Assembly: GCF_013375035.1 (NCBI RefSeq)
Contig: NZ_CP056032.1
Coordinates: 1,596,001 to 1,660,000, forward strand
Length of the DNA: 64,000 nt
Source of the DNA: Spirosoma sp. KUDC1026
GTDB taxonomy: Bacteria; Bacteroidota; Bacteroidia; Cytophagales; Spirosomataceae
Reading direction: 5' to 3'
In this document: one piece after another, positions 17,949-26,327 of the stretch
Position numbering within the stretch: position 1 is the first letter of the stretch
Layout: every line of letters starts with the position of its first letter
Notes under the pieces: model-generated
The model's input: the letters and a program-made list of their open reading frames with translations, nothing else
The model's database searches: none
Told to the model about the DNA's origin: nothing
Program-made: the position numbers and the translations under genes

Positions 17949-19454
17949 ATGATGAACGTGGTTTACCGGAATGCAGGGAGTTTGTTGTTGTGTCTGGTCG
18001 GCGCCATGGCCGTAGCGCAACCAGGGGCCAATAAACCTGCGGCAGCTACGCCCGCCAGCAATCCATCAGCCTATACGAACGCAACCCCGTCTGTACTGGG
18101 ACTTCAACAGTGCATAGACGTTGCGTTGCAGAATAATATCCAGATTCGCCAGGGACGGCTTACTGTTGATAATAGCGAGCTTGCCCTGCGCCAGTCGCGG
18201 CTTAATCTACTGCCTACGACCTTCTTTCAGGCCAACCAGGCGCTAAATGGCGGACGTAGTATTAACCCGCAATCAAATGCGTTTGTCCAGCGGAGTATTA
18301 ATTCGGGAAGCTATCAGTTGAACGCATCGGCTACGCTTTATAACGGGATGTCCCTGCGTAATACCATCAAGCAGAACAAGCTAGCTCTGGAGGCCAGTGA
18401 ACAGGAGCTGAATGCTACGCAGAACAATATCTCGCTGAGCGTTGCTCAGAATTACCTGAATGTACTGACCGGCAAAGAGCAACTGGCGATTGCCCAGCGT
18501 CAGCTTGAAGTGACCCAGGCGCAGCTTGACCGGACACAACGGTTGGTCAATGCCGGGTCGGCTCCCGAGGCAAATCTGTTTGAGTTACGGGCTACGCTCG
18601 CCAGTAACGAGCTGGATATTGTCAACGCTCAAAACACCCTCGATTTGGCCAAAGTGGCTTTGCTGCAGGCAATGAACGTGCCGATCAATCAGGATTTTGA
18701 TGTCGAAGCGATTGCTGTTCCCGATCCTGGTCAGGCGCCATACGCCGAAAAAGTACAGCAGATCTTCGACGTAGCCTCTACGAATTTGCCCGAAGTGAAA
18801 GGAGCGGATTTGCGGGTGAAAAGTGCCGCATTAGGCGTGCAGGTTGCTAAAGGAGGTTTATATCCTACGCTGACTCTGAACGGTAACTTGAGCAGTCTCT
18901 ATTCCAGCGCGGCCAATCAACAGTCGTTGAATGGTTCCTCAACGCAACAGCTGGTTGGTTTTATTCCAAACCCGGACGGCACTCAGACACCAGTTTATAC
19001 AACCATACCTGGTTATGATTTTAAAGGGGTTAGTTATTTCAACCAGTTGGAAAACAACTTCAACCGGTCGGTATCACTATTCCTGCGGGTCCCTATTTTC
19101 CAGGGTAACCTGTCGCGGAACCGTATTACAACGGCCAAAATCCAGCAGCAGAACGCTGAGCTGACGGCCCTGAATACGCGGTTACAGCTACGTCAGCAGA
19201 TCGAAACGGCCTATACGAACATGCGGGCCGGAGCTAACCGGTTCCGGGCTACACAGGCGCAGGTGGCTTCGTTGGAGCGGGCGTTCCAGGCGGCTGAAAG
19301 CCGCCTGAACGCAGGGGCAATTAACGCTACTGATTACAGCATTGCGAAAACGAATCTGGACCGGGCGCGGGCCAGTCTGGTGCAGGCCAAATACGACTAC
19401 GTATTCCGAACAAAAATTCTGGATTTCTATCAAAATAAACCCCTTGGTTTTTAG
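17949..19454 (+). CDS. TolC family outer-membrane efflux protein
   Basis: 501 residues. The N terminus MNVVYRNAGSLLLCLVGAMAVAQ is a signal peptide; LGLQQCIDVALQNNIQIRQGR opens the first of two helical-hairpin repeats typical of TolC (long heptad-rich segments around residues 130-220 and 390-490). It forms the outer-membrane exit duct of an ABC or RND pump. The membrane-fusion gene begins 69 bp downstream on the same strand, so the two form an operon. No inner-membrane permease follows; the orphan ATPase at 16374 is a possible functional partner. Confidence 0.9.
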   Translation: MMNVVYRNAGSLLLCLVGAMAVAQPGANKPAAATPASNPSAYTNATPSVLGLQQCIDVALQNNIQIRQGRLTVDNSELALRQSRLNLLPTTFFQANQALNGGRSINPQSNAFVQRSINSGSYQLNASATLYNGMSLRNTIKQNKLALEASEQELNATQNNISLSVAQNYLNVLTGKEQLAIAQRQLEVTQAQLDRTQRLVNAGSAPEANLFELRATLASNELDIVNAQNTLDLAKVALLQAMNVPINQDFDVEAIAVPDPGQAPYAEKVQQIFDVASTNLPEVKGADLRVKSAALGVQVAKGGLYPTLTLNGNLSSLYSSAANQQSLNGSSTQQLVGFIPNPDGTQTPVYTTIPGYDFKGVSYFNQLENNFNRSVSLFLRVPIFQGNLSRNRITTAKIQQQNAELTALNTRLQLRQQIETAYTNMRAGANRFRATQAQVASLERAFQAAESRLNAGAINATDYSIAKTNLDRARASLVQAKYDYVFRTKILDFYQNKPLGF

Positions 19455-19523
19455 ACGGTAGCAACAGCGCCGGAAAGTCCGTGGGACTTTTTAGTGTTTG
19501 TGCTTCGTTGTACATTGCGAACT

Positions 19524-20927
19524 ATGAAAAAGAAGTCGAACCGCGTCTGGTGGATATTGGGTGGCGTTATCGTTTTACTAATCGTTGGCTTCGTTGCGGC
19601 CAAGCAAGCTGGCATCATTGGCAAACCCGAAGCAACCGAAGTTGATTTTGTAACGGTTAACCGGGCAAGTATCATCGAGCGCGTTAGTGCGTCCGGACGG
19701 GTACAGCCGCAGGTTGAAGTAAAAATCAGTCCTGACGTATCGGGTGAGATCATAGGGCTGTATGTCAACGAAGGTGATCCGGTTAAGGCCGGTCAACTCC
19801 TGTGCCGGATTCGCCCCGACAATTACGAGTCGCTGATGTCGCGGGCGCGGGCAACGGTTAATTCCAGCAAAGCCCAGTTTGAGCAGGCGAAAGCCAGTGT
19901 TGCCCAGTCCGAAGCCCGCCTGATCCGCGCTAAAGCCGACTTCGAACGGAACCGGAAGCTGCTGGCCGACAAAGTGATCTCAACCGCCGATTTCGAAACC
20001 AGCGAGTCGAATTTCAACGTAGCGAAGCAGGAAGTTGAAGCCGCCAGAGCCAACGTCCGGGCTGCACAGTTCAACATTCAGAGTTCGCAGGCCAGTCTGC
20101 GCGACGCCAGCGAAAACCTGCGGAAAACCACCATCTATGCGCCCGTCAACGGGACCGTTTCCAAGCTAAATATTGAACTGGGCGAGCGTGTCGTGGGTAC
20201 GTCGCAGATGGCAGGTACCGAAATCATGCGGATCGCAAACCTGCAGAACATGGAGGTGCGGGTTAATGTCAACGAGAATGATATTGTGCGGGTTAACTTG
20301 GGCGATACGGCCGATATCGAAGTGGACTCCTACGCAATGGCTGGTCGTAAGTTCAAAGGTGTTGTGTACGAAATTGCCAACACGGCCAACGGTCTGACCA
20401 GTTCGTCCGGGGCTGCAGCGGCTGCGTCGCTGGCATCTGACGCCGTAACCGAATTTGAAGTAAAAGTTAAAATCCTCAATAGCTCGTATGAAGATCTGCT
20501 GGCCGAAAAAGATAAGAAAGGATATCCGTTCAAACCGGGTATGACCGCGTCGGTCGAGATTATTACCGACCGGAAAACAAACGTACTGGCAGTGCCAATT
20601 GCTGCCGTAACAACGCGGAGTGCCGATTCAACTAACGTTCAGAAAGATCAGGATGAGTCTGGTAATCAGGTGGCTAATCAAGCGGTCAAAAAAGAGAGGC
20701 CCAAAGAAATTGTTTTCGTGAATCAGGCGGGCAAAGCGGTGCAGCGCGAAGTAAAAACCGGTATTAGTGATTTTGAAAATATTGAGATCGTCAGCGGTCT
20801 GAAACAGGGTGAACAGATCATTGCCGGACCATTTATTGCCGTTTCGAAAAAGCTCAAAAACAACGACGTAGTGGTGAAACGTGATCCCAATAAAACGAAG
20901 AAGAAACCGGGAAACGAGGCTGAATAA
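19524..20927 (+). CDS. Periplasmic adaptor (membrane-fusion) subunit, HlyD/MacA-like
   Basis: 467 residues from the ATG at 19524. One N-terminal transmembrane anchor (VWWILGGVIVLLIVGFVAA), then a barrel-sandwich lipoyl half (VQPQVEVKISPDVSGEI ... EGDPVKAGQLL), a long Ala-rich coiled-coil hairpin (about 110-210), the second lipoyl half (TTIYAPVNGTVSKLN) and a beta-barrel domain ending GLKQGEQII. This architecture matches MacA-type adaptors of ABC exporters. In an operon with the TolC gene. A strong terminator follows. The frame begins upstream at 19494, but MKKKSNR is the natural start. Confidence 0.88.
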   Translation: MKKKSNRVWWILGGVIVLLIVGFVAAKQAGIIGKPEATEVDFVTVNRASIIERVSASGRVQPQVEVKISPDVSGEIIGLYVNEGDPVKAGQLLCRIRPDNYESLMSRARATVNSSKAQFEQAKASVAQSEARLIRAKADFERNRKLLADKVISTADFETSESNFNVAKQEVEAARANVRAAQFNIQSSQASLRDASENLRKTTIYAPVNGTVSKLNIELGERVVGTSQMAGTEIMRIANLQNMEVRVNVNENDIVRVNLGDTADIEVDSYAMAGRKFKGVVYEIANTANGLTSSSGAAAAASLASDAVTEFEVKVKILNSSYEDLLAEKDKKGYPFKPGMTASVEIITDRKTNVLAVPIAAVTTRSADSTNVQKDQDESGNQVANQAVKKERPKEIVFVNQAGKAVQREVKTGISDFENIEIVSGLKQGEQIIAGPFIAVSKKLKNNDVVVKRDPNKTKKKPGNEAE

Positions 20928-20957
20928 GCTCTCCTTGTATTCGTCCACAGCCTGAAA

Positions 20958-20990
20958 ACGCCCGGTATATTGCCGGGCGTTTTTGCTTTT
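20958..20990 (+). terminator. Rho-independent terminator of the TolC-adaptor operon
   Basis: ACGCCCGG-TATATTG-CCGGGCGT hairpin followed by TTTTTGCTTTT. Confidence 0.85.
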
Positions 20991-21009
20991 ACCGCAAATA
21001 CGTATCCTG

Positions 21010-22428
21010 ATGAAACGCTTTGCCCGACTTGTTTACCTGTATTTCCTGCTTATTAGTATGCAGCATTCAGTAGAAACGATGGCTCAATCAACCACTCGTT
21101 ATGAAGCGAACTGGGCTTCGATCGACAGCCGACCCGTACCGACCTGGTTTGAGGATGCCAAGTTTGGTATTTTCATTCATTGGGGGTTGTTTTCGGTGCC
21201 CGCCTACGCACCTACAGCCCGCGACGGGGTGGGGGTATATGACCGTTACGCCGAGTGGTACTGGCAGAAAGTGCGCGATCCGAAAAGTGCTACGTATCCC
21301 TTCTTTACCAAGTTTCAGGATCGGGTATATGGCGAAGGATTTAAGTACCAGGATTTCGTCAAAGACTTCACCTGCGATTTCTTTCAGCCCGACGAATGGG
21401 CTGACGTAATCAAACAGTCAGGTGCGAAATACGTAGTGCTGACCAGCAAACACCATGAAGGTTTTACTCTCTGGCCAAGCGCGCAGTCGTGGAACTGGAA
21501 CGCAGTGGACGTTGGCCCGCACCGCGACCTGGCCGGCGATCTTATCAAGTCAGTCAAGGACAAAGGACTGCGGATGGGGTACTATTACTCGCTTTACGAA
21601 TGGTTTAATCCGCTGTATAAGAGTGATGTGAACGCCTATGTTGACAACCACATGATTCCTCAAATGAAAGATTTAGTGACGCGCTATAAACCCGATATTG
21701 TCTGGACAGATGGCGAATGGGATCATCCGTCTGACGTCTGGAAAAGTACGCAGTTTTTGTCCTGGCTGTATAATGACTCCCCCGTAAAGAACGACGTAGT
21801 TGTCAACGACCGCTGGGGCAAAGAGACCCGCTCGAAACACGGTGGTATCTTTACAACGGAATATGATCTGGTACACGAAGGCACATCTGAAAATACTAAA
21901 TTTTCCCGCCCCTGGGAAGAGTGCCGGGGGATTGGTGGCTCGTTCGGATACAACCGGGCTGAAAACCTGGAAGACTATTCCACCTCCAAGCAACTGGTTG
22001 ATATTCTGGTGAATAAAGTAGCCCGCGGGGGAAACCTGTTGCTTAATATCGGGCCAACGGCCGACGGGCGTATTCCGGTTATTATGCAGCAGCGACTACA
22101 CGACATCGGCGACTGGCTGGCCGTTAATGGAGACGCTGTTTACGGAACCCGAGCCTGGGATAAAGCACCCAAGGTGACAAATGATACGAAGCTGTTCTTC
22201 ACGCAGAAAGGCAGTGATCTCTACGTGATTACAACCGCTTGGCCTGACGGGCCATTGTTGGTAGCCGGTCTGAGCAAAAAACCGTCGAAGGTGTCATTAC
22301 TGGGATATAAAGGCAACGTAGTGACTACGGCCAGCGGCAAATCGATGCGGCTGACAATGCCGTCAGTAACGCCGGCCACCATTCCGTGCCAGTATGCCTG
22401 GGTATTTAAATTGGAGGGCGCATTGTAG
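21010..22428 (+). CDS. Alpha-L-fucosidase, GH29
   Basis: Exported exo-glycosidase releasing L-fucose from glycans. 472 residues; the N terminus (KRFARLVYLYFLLISMQ ... TMAQ) is a signal peptide. GH29 hallmarks: WFEDAKFGIFIHWGLFSVPAY, AKYVVLTSKHHEGFTLWPS, the likely nucleophile D in IVWTDGEWD, and NLLLNIGPTADG. It ends with a short C-terminal beta domain. The frame reaches back to 20983 inside the preceding terminator, so ATG 21010 is chosen. The sugar-acid genes at 53-57 kb could use the released fucose, but the two loci are far apart. gpsA starts 9 bp downstream. Confidence 0.93.
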   Translation: MKRFARLVYLYFLLISMQHSVETMAQSTTRYEANWASIDSRPVPTWFEDAKFGIFIHWGLFSVPAYAPTARDGVGVYDRYAEWYWQKVRDPKSATYPFFTKFQDRVYGEGFKYQDFVKDFTCDFFQPDEWADVIKQSGAKYVVLTSKHHEGFTLWPSAQSWNWNAVDVGPHRDLAGDLIKSVKDKGLRMGYYYSLYEWFNPLYKSDVNAYVDNHMIPQMKDLVTRYKPDIVWTDGEWDHPSDVWKSTQFLSWLYNDSPVKNDVVVNDRWGKETRSKHGGIFTTEYDLVHEGTSENTKFSRPWEECRGIGGSFGYNRAENLEDYSTSKQLVDILVNKVARGGNLLLNIGPTADGRIPVIMQQRLHDIGDWLAVNGDAVYGTRAWDKAPKVTNDTKLFFTQKGSDLYVITTAWPDGPLLVAGLSKKPSKVSLLGYKGNVVTTASGKSMRLTMPSVTPATIPCQYAWVFKLEGAL

Positions 22429-22437
22429 CTTTGCCCC

Positions 22438-23442
22438 ATGAAAGTGCAACAACCGACCCGAATTACTATGGTTGGCGGGGGGAGCTGGGCGACGGCGCTC
22501 GTCAAAATCCTGTCCGAAAACAATGTGATCGTAAAATGGTGGCTCCGCAAAAAAAGCGACGCCGACCATATCAAAACGTTTGGTCATAACCCGAGCTACC
22601 TGAGCGACGTGCAGATCAATACCCGCAAAGTAAAGGTATGTACCAAAATCCGGGAGGCTTTTAAGGATAGTGATTACGTCGTACTGGCCATTCCAGCGGC
22701 TTTCGTTGCCGACGCACTCACGGGCATCCGACCCGAGCACTTTGCGGGAAAATGTGTCGTTTCGGCCATTAAAGGAATTATACCCGAAACGCACCAGCTA
22801 GTTACAGACTGGATCGGCGAGCGCTACAACGTACCCGCCGAATTATTGTCGGTCATCGCCGGGCCCTGCCATGCGGAAGAAGTAGCACTGGAAAAGTATT
22901 CGTATCTGACCATCGCATCGCAGGGAGCGGAGTGCGCCGAAACGGTTGCCAGCCTGCTACGTTGCCGCTTCGTACAAACAACGCCCGTTGATGATATTTA
23001 CGGCATTGAGTATGCCGCCGTGATGAAAAACATCGTGGCGCTAGCCTGCGGTATTACGCGTGGATTGGGGTATGGCGACAATTTTCAGGCGGTATTGGTG
23101 TCGAATGCCATGCAGGAAATCCGTCGGTTTGTCGACGCTACGCACGTCAAGCACCGGGATCTGAGCGGATCGGCTTACCTGGGTGACCTGCTCGTAACGG
23201 CGTATTCGCCTTTCAGCCGGAACCGGACGTTCGGTACGCTCATCGGTCGGGGATACACGATTCAGTCGGCCCAGGCCGAGATGAACATGATTGCGGAAGG
23301 GTATTATGCCGTAAAAAGTATTTTCGAGATCAATCAGAAGTACAAGGTCAATATGCCCATCGTCGATGCCGTTTATAACATCCTGTACGAACGAGCCGCG
23401 CCGACGAATGAAATGAATAGCCTGAAAGAATTGTTAACATAA
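22438..23442 (+). CDS. gpsA: NAD(P)H-dependent glycerol-3-phosphate dehydrogenase
   Basis: Reduces dihydroxyacetone phosphate to sn-glycerol-3-phosphate for phospholipid synthesis. 334 residues. N-terminal Rossmann motif VGGGSWATALVK, the AIPAAFV segment, IAGPCHAEEV, and the catalytic lysine region GIEYAAVMKNIVALACGI followed by GLGYGDN. The ATG at 22438 is 9 bp after the fucosidase stop; TAGCTTTG, a possible -7 element, overlaps that stop. Confidence 0.95.
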   Translation: MKVQQPTRITMVGGGSWATALVKILSENNVIVKWWLRKKSDADHIKTFGHNPSYLSDVQINTRKVKVCTKIREAFKDSDYVVLAIPAAFVADALTGIRPEHFAGKCVVSAIKGIIPETHQLVTDWIGERYNVPAELLSVIAGPCHAEEVALEKYSYLTIASQGAECAETVASLLRCRFVQTTPVDDIYGIEYAAVMKNIVALACGITRGLGYGDNFQAVLVSNAMQEIRRFVDATHVKHRDLSGSAYLGDLLVTAYSPFSRNRTFGTLIGRGYTIQSAQAEMNMIAEGYYAVKSIFEINQKYKVNMPIVDAVYNILYERAAPTNEMNSLKELLT

Positions 23443-23452
23443 AGACAGGAAT

Positions 23453-23487
23453 AAAAAAACGAAGGCCCCCTGCCGAAACAGGGGGCC
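23453..23487 (-). terminator. Rho-independent terminator of the small lipoprotein gene
   Basis: GGCCCCCTG-CCGAAA-CAGGGGGCC stem; on the minus strand it is followed by TTCGTTTTTTT. It may also act as a stem-loop end for gpsA mRNA. Confidence 0.75.
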
Positions 23488-23541
23488 CAATACGTTTATA
23501 GCGTTGTCGGTAATATTACCGGCAGTTGTGCCTTAGCTAAA

Positions 23542-23742
23542 TTACTTCGCGCTATCCGACATCATCATCGAAGATGAATCGCTAGCCATAGTCGAGTCAC
23601 CCATCATCATCGAAGATGAATCGCTAGACATGGTCGTACCTTCGGTCGTGGTCGTTTCGGTTTCAGTCTTTTTCGAGCTGCAAGAAGTTGCAAGGGCGAT
23701 CATGGCCATGAAAAAGAAGGCAGATTTCGTAATTGCTTTCAT
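23542..23742 (-). CDS. Small Ser/Met-rich lipoprotein
   Basis: 66 residues: a signal peptide with lipobox (IALATSC, Cys at about 21), then a Thr-rich stretch and two copies of SDSSSMMM separated by a short linker. The duplication is visible in DNA as an exact 26-bp direct repeat (23560-23585 and 23602-23627). Methionine clusters might bind copper, but no metal-resistance genes adjoin. Divergent from the ECF sigma factor, and preceded by a promoter-like element matching that of the sigma gene, so it is likely part of that regulon. I do not recognise a named family. Confidence 0.75.
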   Translation of the reverse strand: MKAITKSAFFFMAMIALATSCSSKKTETETTTTEGTTMSSDSSSMMMGDSTMASDSSSMMMSDSAK

Positions 23743-23789
23743 AGTTTTGGAGCGTTTTTGTTTAAGTGATTATTGGAACAATGTCAACG

Positions 23790-23818
23790 TTAATACTCTA
23801 TAGGGAAAAAGGTAACCC
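23790..23818 (-). promoter_or_regulatory. Predicted ECF-type promoter for the small lipoprotein gene
   Basis: Minus strand GGGTTAC, 15-base spacer, GTATTAA. The same element with the same spacing lies on the + strand at 23841-23869 ahead of the ECF sigma gene. Confidence 0.6.
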
Positions 23819-23840
23819 AACTTTTTTTAACTTTTTTTTT

Positions 23841-23869
23841 GGGTTACGTTTCGACCGTATTCGTATTAA
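23841..23869 (+). promoter_or_regulatory. Predicted ECF-type autoregulatory promoter of the sigma factor gene
   Basis: GGGTTAC, 15-base spacer, GTATTAA, ending 17 bases before the sigma factor start. Mirrored by an equivalent element on the minus strand. The two GGGTTAC boxes are 22 bp apart across a T-rich tract. Confidence 0.6.
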
Positions 23870-23885
23870 GTAATGAATCAACAAA

Positions 23886-24479
23886 ATGAAGGAAAGTAAG
23901 CGGCTGGAGTTGACTGATACGGAGTTATTGGTGGGCTTGGCCGAGGGATCTAACGAGGTATTGCTGCAACTATACCGGCGCTATTTCCCAATGGTACTTC
24001 ACTTTATAACGAGCAACAGCGGTAGCGAAGATGACGCAAAGGACATCTATCAGGAAGCGCTGGTACTGCTTTATGAAAAAGCAAAGAGCGGCTCGTTTGA
24101 ACTGCAGGCCCAGCTAAAAACGTACCTCTATTCGGTTGTTCGGCGTTTGTGGTTAAAGCATCTGGCGCAACGTAGTCGGTTCATGGTTCGGGATGTTGAA
24201 CAACCCGTCAACGAAGAAGCCGCTCTTAGCCAGTTGAGTGACGATTTGTTCGACCATGAAGAACGAGACCGTCAGTTCGATCTGATGGCTGAATCGCTGG
24301 GCCGACTTGGTGAACCCTGCAAAACGCTGCTGGAAGACTTTTACATTCAGCACCTGACTATGCAGGAGATTACGGAGAAGTTTGGCTACACCAATGCCGA
24401 CAATGCTAAAACACAGAAGTACAAATGCCTGATGCGGTTGAAGCGACTGTTTTTTGCGGAGTATAAAGAAAAACGATAA
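23886..24479 (+). CDS. ECF-type RNA polymerase sigma factor
   Basis: 197 residues. Region 2 is seen around LYRRYFPMVLHFITSNSGSEDDAKDIYQEALVLL as two segments (the DIYQEAL part is typical), and region 4 as LEDFYIQHLTMQEITEKFGYTNADNAKTQKYKC near the C terminus. It should direct RNA polymerase to a small set of promoters; the mirrored GGGTTAC-N15-GTATTAA elements upstream suggest it controls itself and the lipoprotein. The next gene, a membrane protease 78 bp downstream on the same strand, occupies the place of the usual anti-sigma factor. Confidence 0.88.
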   Translation: MKESKRLELTDTELLVGLAEGSNEVLLQLYRRYFPMVLHFITSNSGSEDDAKDIYQEALVLLYEKAKSGSFELQAQLKTYLYSVVRRLWLKHLAQRSRFMVRDVEQPVNEEAALSQLSDDLFDHEERDRQFDLMAESLGRLGEPCKTLLEDFYIQHLTMQEITEKFGYTNADNAKTQKYKCLMRLKRLFFAEYKEKR

Positions 24480-24557
24480 CGAACCTCCAGAATCGGAGCG
24501 GCCCCGCGAACCCAACGTAAGCCGTAGTACTGATTACTGAAACGAACCAGAGTGACT

Positions 24558-25580
24558 ATGGAAACGAACGACGATATCGACATTGAACAGGCACTGCGAT
24601 CTTATGGAGATCGTATCCGGTTTCGGCAGCAACTGACAGCGGTTCAGGAGCAACTGAACATGGAGGCCATGTACGAGTCTGTTCAGCCTGCTTCATCAGA
24701 AATTATTGAAGAAGGACGAATACGTTCGCTATGGCGTGCTTATCGCACCACGCTGGCCGTTGCCGCATCGGCTGCGATGATCACGACCTTTGGATCCATC
24801 TTTCTGTACCGGGCTTATCAGGATGGTCACCAGCAGCAAGTACAGCAGTATCGCCAGTTGAGCAAAGAGATTCAGGCGGTCAGAACGTCGCAGCGTCGGC
24901 TCATTAACGATATCAACGGACGTGGCCAGGGTCTAAGCATTAACCCGGCGCAGGTGGCCGGCACGGGATTCCTGCTGACTGCCGATGGTTATTTTGTGAC
25001 GAATAATCACATTATCCAGAATGCCGATTCGGTTTACGTACAAAGCTCGAAAGGTGAAGTCTATAAGGCGCGGGTCGTTCATGCTGATACGATGCATGAC
25101 CTGGCTATTCTGCAGCTCAGCGATGATAGCTCGTTTAAAACTTTACCGTCCGTTCCGTACTGTTTCGATCTGAAAGCGTCTGATCTGGGCGAGCGCGTAT
25201 ACACCCTGGGGTACCCTCGCGAAGAGATTGTGTACGGCGAAGGTTATCTGAGTTCGGGTACCGGCTACCGGGGTGACTCGACGGCGTATCAGGTGGCTAT
25301 CAGCGTCAATCCAGGTAACTCAGGCGGACCGTTACTGAACGAAAAAGGGAACGTAATCGGCATTATCAGCGGTAAGCAGACAACAGCCGAAGATGTTAGT
25401 TTTGCCGTGAAAGCCAACTATCTGTTCGAAGCCCTGAACGGACTGTCCAACGAGTCGCTGAAGGGGCAGCCAATTCGGCTAAACCACAAAAATGCACTGG
25501 GAAAACTGTCCCGGAAACAGCAAATCAAGCGGGTACAGGACTACGTATATCAGGTTAAAGTGTTCAAGCACAAAGAGTAA
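24558..25580 (+). CDS. Membrane-anchored S1C trypsin-like serine protease (HtrA/DegS-like, no PDZ)
   Basis: 340 residues from the ATG at 24558 (a GTG at 24552 is an alternative). A roughly 65-residue charged N-terminal segment is followed by one transmembrane helix (TLAVAASAAMITTFGSIFLY) and a short coiled segment, then the trypsin fold. The triad is complete: H in TNNHII, D in MHDLAIL, S in NPGNSGGPL. No PDZ domain follows. The N-terminal part lies where an anti-sigma domain would sit and the gene is cotranscribed with the ECF sigma factor, so it may sense envelope stress or hold the sigma factor; that is inference. Confidence 0.82.
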   Translation: METNDDIDIEQALRSYGDRIRFRQQLTAVQEQLNMEAMYESVQPASSEIIEEGRIRSLWRAYRTTLAVAASAAMITTFGSIFLYRAYQDGHQQQVQQYRQLSKEIQAVRTSQRRLINDINGRGQGLSINPAQVAGTGFLLTADGYFVTNNHIIQNADSVYVQSSKGEVYKARVVHADTMHDLAILQLSDDSSFKTLPSVPYCFDLKASDLGERVYTLGYPREEIVYGEGYLSSGTGYRGDSTAYQVAISVNPGNSGGPLLNEKGNVIGIISGKQTTAEDVSFAVKANYLFEALNGLSNESLKGQPIRLNHKNALGKLSRKQQIKRVQDYVYQVKVFKHKE

Positions 25581-25655
25581 AAAAATAAAGTAGTCAGTTG
25601 GGCTAACATTTCTTAATTATTGGGTGTTATATCCGCGGTTAAACACTCAACGAGC

Positions 25656-25937
25656 ATGAAAAAAGTACTGACACTCATGGCCGCTATGGCTTTGACGCTG
25701 ACGATTGTCTCAGCGCAGGATACAAAACAAAACGCGAAAGAAACGGCGAAGCAGGCGGGCCAAACCGTTGATGCTGCTGCTGACAAAGCCGGACGCGAAA
25801 CGAAAAAAGCGGGCCGTAAAGTCTCCAGAGCCGCTAAAAATACCGGCGAGGATATTAAAGACGGCACAAACAAGGCGCTCAATAAGGCAGATCGTAAGAT
25901 GAAAAAAGCCGAGCGAAAACTGGATAACTCGAACTAG
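25656..25937 (+). CDS. Small exported Lys/Ala-rich LEA-like protein
   Basis: 93 residues. Signal peptide MKKVLTLMAAMALTLTIVSA, then a strongly charged helix-forming region with loose 11-residue periodicity (AKETAKQAG, AADKAGRETKKAG, KVSRAAKNTGEDIKD, KADRKMKKAERK). This resembles group 3 LEA or CsbD-like stress proteins and probably is disordered until dried or bound. The frame starts upstream at 25620, but the signal peptide sets the start at 25656. It follows the protease gene by 75 bp and may share the ECF regulon; its own terminator follows. Confidence 0.7.
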   Translation: MKKVLTLMAAMALTLTIVSAQDTKQNAKETAKQAGQTVDAAADKAGRETKKAGRKVSRAAKNTGEDIKDGTNKALNKADRKMKKAERKLDNSN

Positions 25938-25969
25938 TTACCCGTATTTGATTTTTGGTACATGTCAGG

Positions 25970-26003
25970 CTGTGCTACTGTCGTTGATGGTAGCACAGTT
26001 TTT
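25970..26003 (+). terminator. Rho-independent terminator
   Basis: CTGTGCTAC ... GTAGCACAG stem followed by TTTTT, after the LEA-like gene. Confidence 0.85.
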
Positions 26004-26036
26004 ATTGATGGGTAACTACAGACATAATTTGTAATC

Positions 26037-26279
26037 ATGGCTGTTTCAGTACTTTTATTTGGGATTGCCCGGGATTTGATTGGGCAGAGTTCACTAAACG
26101 TTCCTGCCCGGCAGGATATGCAGGTTACCGACCTGCTACAGGAAATACATCAGCAGTATCCGGCAGTGAAAGGGATCCGTTCATTGCTGGTAGCCGTCAA
26201 CGGCGAATACGCGGAATCAGATCAGGTAATCAAAGAAACTGACGAAGTGGCCCTGATTCCACCCGTGAGTGGTGGTTAG
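26037..26279 (+). CDS. moaD: Molybdopterin synthase small subunit MoaD
   Basis: Ubiquitin-like sulfur carrier; its C-terminal glycine is thiocarboxylated and donates sulfur to precursor Z in molybdopterin synthesis. 80 residues ending VALIPPVSGG, the required GG tail. FGIARDLIG at the N terminus is typical of MoaD. moaE starts 48 bp downstream on the same strand, giving the normal synthase pair. Other moa genes are absent from the window. Confidence 0.92.
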   Translation: MAVSVLLFGIARDLIGQSSLNVPARQDMQVTDLLQEIHQQYPAVKGIRSLLVAVNGEYAESDQVIKETDEVALIPPVSGG

Positions 26280-26327
26280 GGAGTCAGCTTGTTTGGACAA
26301 TACGTTTATCTAACTGTTTATTTCCTG

